Below are positions 6,351 through 7,890 of a stretch of 7,890 bases of DNA, piece by piece; the first letter of the stretch is position 1; each line of letters begins with the position of its first letter. The stretch spans positions 1-7,890 of the forward strand of contig JAPKCP010000153.1 in NCBI GenBank assembly GCA_028822885.1, in the 5' to 3' direction. The position numbers and the translations under genes are program-made. Origin of the DNA: Yoonia sp. Its GTDB lineage: Bacteria > Pseudomonadota > Alphaproteobacteria > Rhodobacterales > Rhodobacteraceae. The notes under the pieces were generated by a model. It searched no databases. It was not told the DNA's origin and saw only the letters and a list, made by a program, of their open reading frames with translations.

Positions 6351-7890
6351 TCAATCTCCTGCCGCACGGCCCTTAAGGGCGACAATGCCCTTTGGGCGAA
6401 ACTGGATGAAAAGGATCACAAACAGGATCATGTAGGTTTGTGCTGCAAGTGTGTTGGATGGGTTGAACCACTCAATCCCTTTTTGGCCAAATCCGATCAT
6501 GGCGGCACCCGCAAGTGTGCCCCAGACGTTGCCGACGCCGCCCACAACCACGGTCATAAAGCTTTGCACAATGTAATCTGATCCCATCTCTGACGTGACC
6601 TTGGCGTAAAGCCCAATCGCCACACCCGCGATGCCAGCGATCCCAGAGCCAAGCCCAAAGGTCAGCATATTGATCCGATCCGGGTTGATCCCCATCGATG
6701 CGGCCATACCGGGGTTTTGCGTGACTGCGCGCACCTCGAGCCCCAACCGCGTACGTTTGAGGATATAGAGGATGAGTCCCAGAAAGATTAACGCCAGCAC
6801 AAAAATCGCGATCCGAATATAGCTGATCTGGATCACATCATTCAGCACCCACGCGCCTGCCAACCAATCTGGCGATGTGAGTGGGCGCGCCTGCGTCCCA
6901 AAGATGTTTTTGGCAAGCTGTTGGAGGGCGACCGAGATACCGAAGGTCGCAAGTAAGGTCTCAAGCGGGCGATTGTACAACCACCGGATTATAAGGCGTT
7001 CCATCGCGACACCGGCGGTAAAGGTGACGGCGAAAGCCACTGGCAAAGCGACGATAATCGCCACGGTATAGTTGGGAATAAACAGCTGCACGACGTAACC
7101 GCTGTAGGCGCCCAGCATGATAAATTCGCCGTGCGCCATGTTGATCACGCCCATCACACCGAATGTGATGGCAAGGCCGATCGCCGCGAGAAAGAAGATC
7201 GACGCGAGGGACAGCGCGTCTAAGGTGAGGTCTGCAACTTGTGCGACTGCGACCTGCACTTCAACGGTGTCGAGTGCGGCCTCAGCCGCCGCGGTGATTT
7301 CAGCGTTGGGTTCTGCATATAGGACGTAGAAAACATGCGCGTTCAGTGCTGCGGTGCGGTCGCTTTGCGTGATCAGTGGTGTGACCAAGCCGTCAGCGGC
7401 CAGTGCAGCATAGGCCGCCTCGCGCAGCGCGGGGTCTGACAACTGCGCAATGGGAATGCCGCCGATCCTGCCGCCGACGATATTGGCCTCAAGGGCTTGG
7501 CGGATTTGGTTTGGGGTCTGTGCCGCTGGGGCCAACCCTTCCGTGACAAGGCTGTCATAGGACGCATCTGCGTCTTCAAACGGGTCAAGCACTGCTTTGA
7601 TATTCCCATCAGGAACCTCAAGCGCGACACCCGTTTGTGTTGTCAGAATTTGGTTCAAGACAGCCCGCGCCTCAACGCTCGTATCCTGTGAAAGGCTATT
7701 GATCGCAGTAATCCTGTCGACATCATCATCAGCGAATCGTGCTGACATGAAGTTGGCAAGCTGGGTTTTGCGTGTCTTAAGGTCAGGATCAACTTCGTCC
7801 GCGATTGACGCTAAAAGTGGCGCCAATTGGCTGGTGTCGGGCCGCCGCGCAATGGATGCCACCGCTGTTTCGCGCCGTGCAAGATCAGGA
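6351..7890 (-). CDS. urtB: Urea ABC transporter permease UrtB (5' end outside window)
   Basis: The frame is open to the window edge (the codons beyond the GTG at 7862 read PDLARRETA), so the start lies upstream and at least 513 residues are visible. The last 290 or so residues, encoded by about 6354-7232, are a LivH-family permease with multiple hydrophobic helices. It carries the conserved GVMGVINMAHGEFIMLGAY segment and the ATPase-contact loop GLEVRAVTQNPGMAASMG. With UrtC it forms the urea pore of the inner membrane. The preceding 210 or so residues (7232-7890) are not hydrophobic and consist of Ala/Leu-rich helices such as LSDPALREAAYAALAADG. This is the long N-terminal extension found in many UrtB proteins, which normally begins with a signal peptide and would face the periplasm; its role is not established. 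urtA, encoding the binding protein, is expected further upstream. Confidence 0.93.
   Translation of the reverse strand, partial: PDLARRETAVASIARRPDTSQLAPLLASIADEVDPDLKTRKTQLANFMSARFADDDVDRITAINSLSQDTSVEARAVLNQILTTQTGVALEVPDGNIKAVLDPFEDADASYDSLVTEGLAPAAQTPNQIRQALEANIVGGRIGGIPIAQLSDPALREAAYAALAADGLVTPLITQSDRTAALNAHVFYVLYAEPNAEITAAAEAALDTVEVQVAVAQVADLTLDALSLASIFFLAAIGLAITFGVMGVINMAHGEFIMLGAYSGYVVQLFIPNYTVAIIVALPVAFAVTFTAGVAMERLIIRWLYNRPLETLLATFGISVALQQLAKNIFGTQARPLTSPDWLAGAWVLNDVIQISYIRIAIFVLALIFLGLILYILKRTRLGLEVRAVTQNPGMAASMGINPDRINMLTFGLGSGIAGIAGVAIGLYAKVTSEMGSDYIVQSFMTVVVGGVGNVWGTLAGAAMIGFGQKGIEWFNPSNTLAAQTYMILFVILFIQFRPKGIVALKGRAAGD
6356..6360 (-). promoter_or_regulatory. Ribosome binding site that sets the urtC start
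   Basis: AGGAG on the - strand lies just before the urtB stop codon. It is seven bases from the ATG at 6348 but only one base from the in-frame TTG at 6354, so the ATG is the likely start. Confidence 0.7.

Noticed and set aside
7862..7862. GTG at 7862 as the start of urtB
   Set aside because: The frame stays open to the window edge with family-like sequence (PDLARRETA) before it, no ribosome binding site is evident, and UrtB with this extension should begin with a signal peptide.
1..7890. A new defence, mobile or secondary-metabolite system
   Set aside because: All genes but the racemase-like/MFS pair have clear housekeeping or transport roles, and no nuclease, integrase, transposase, repeat array or biosynthetic core enzyme is visible.

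Overview
The window looks like ordinary chromosome from an alphaproteobacterium, most likely a marine Rhodobacterales (roseobacter-type) species. This rests on the wording of the proteins (a MatB-type acyl-CoA ligase, a 340-residue Asd, and a UrtB with a long N-terminal extension) and on the compact gene packing. No species can be named from the sequence alone. I see no mobile element, CRISPR array, tRNA, rRNA or phage gene.

Left part, + strand (1-2544). The window opens inside the 3' end of a malonyl-CoA synthetase-like acyl-CoA ligase (matB-like, C-terminal 175 residues). A gap of about 220 bases follows with two small inverted repeats and no convincing gene. Next come two translationally coupled genes overlapping by ATGA: an Asp/Glu racemase-superfamily protein with only one of the two usual catalytic cysteines, and a 12-helix MFS transporter. 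Their substrate cannot be read from the sequence, and this pair is the least explained part of the window.

Middle, + strand (2611-3633). asd encodes aspartate-semialdehyde dehydrogenase, with its own ribosome binding site and a clear intrinsic terminator at 3653-3682. It makes the branch-point intermediate for lysine/diaminopimelate, threonine and methionine.

Right part, - strand (7890 down to 3737). Genes urtB (5' end outside the window), urtC, urtD and urtE encode the two permeases and two ATPases of a LIV-family urea ABC importer. They are packed with gaps or overlaps of a few bases, so they are almost certainly one transcript. The substrate-binding protein urtA would be expected upstream, beyond base 7890. 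The operon converges on asd, and no urease gene lies downstream of urtE here.

Together the genes cover central amino-acid biosynthesis, urea nitrogen scavenging, malonate activation and one uncharacterised enzyme/transporter pair. I did not find strong evidence for a new system. The best leads are the single-cysteine racemase-like protein with its coupled MFS carrier, the helical-repeat-like N-terminal domain of UrtB, and unusual substitutions in the ligase motifs.
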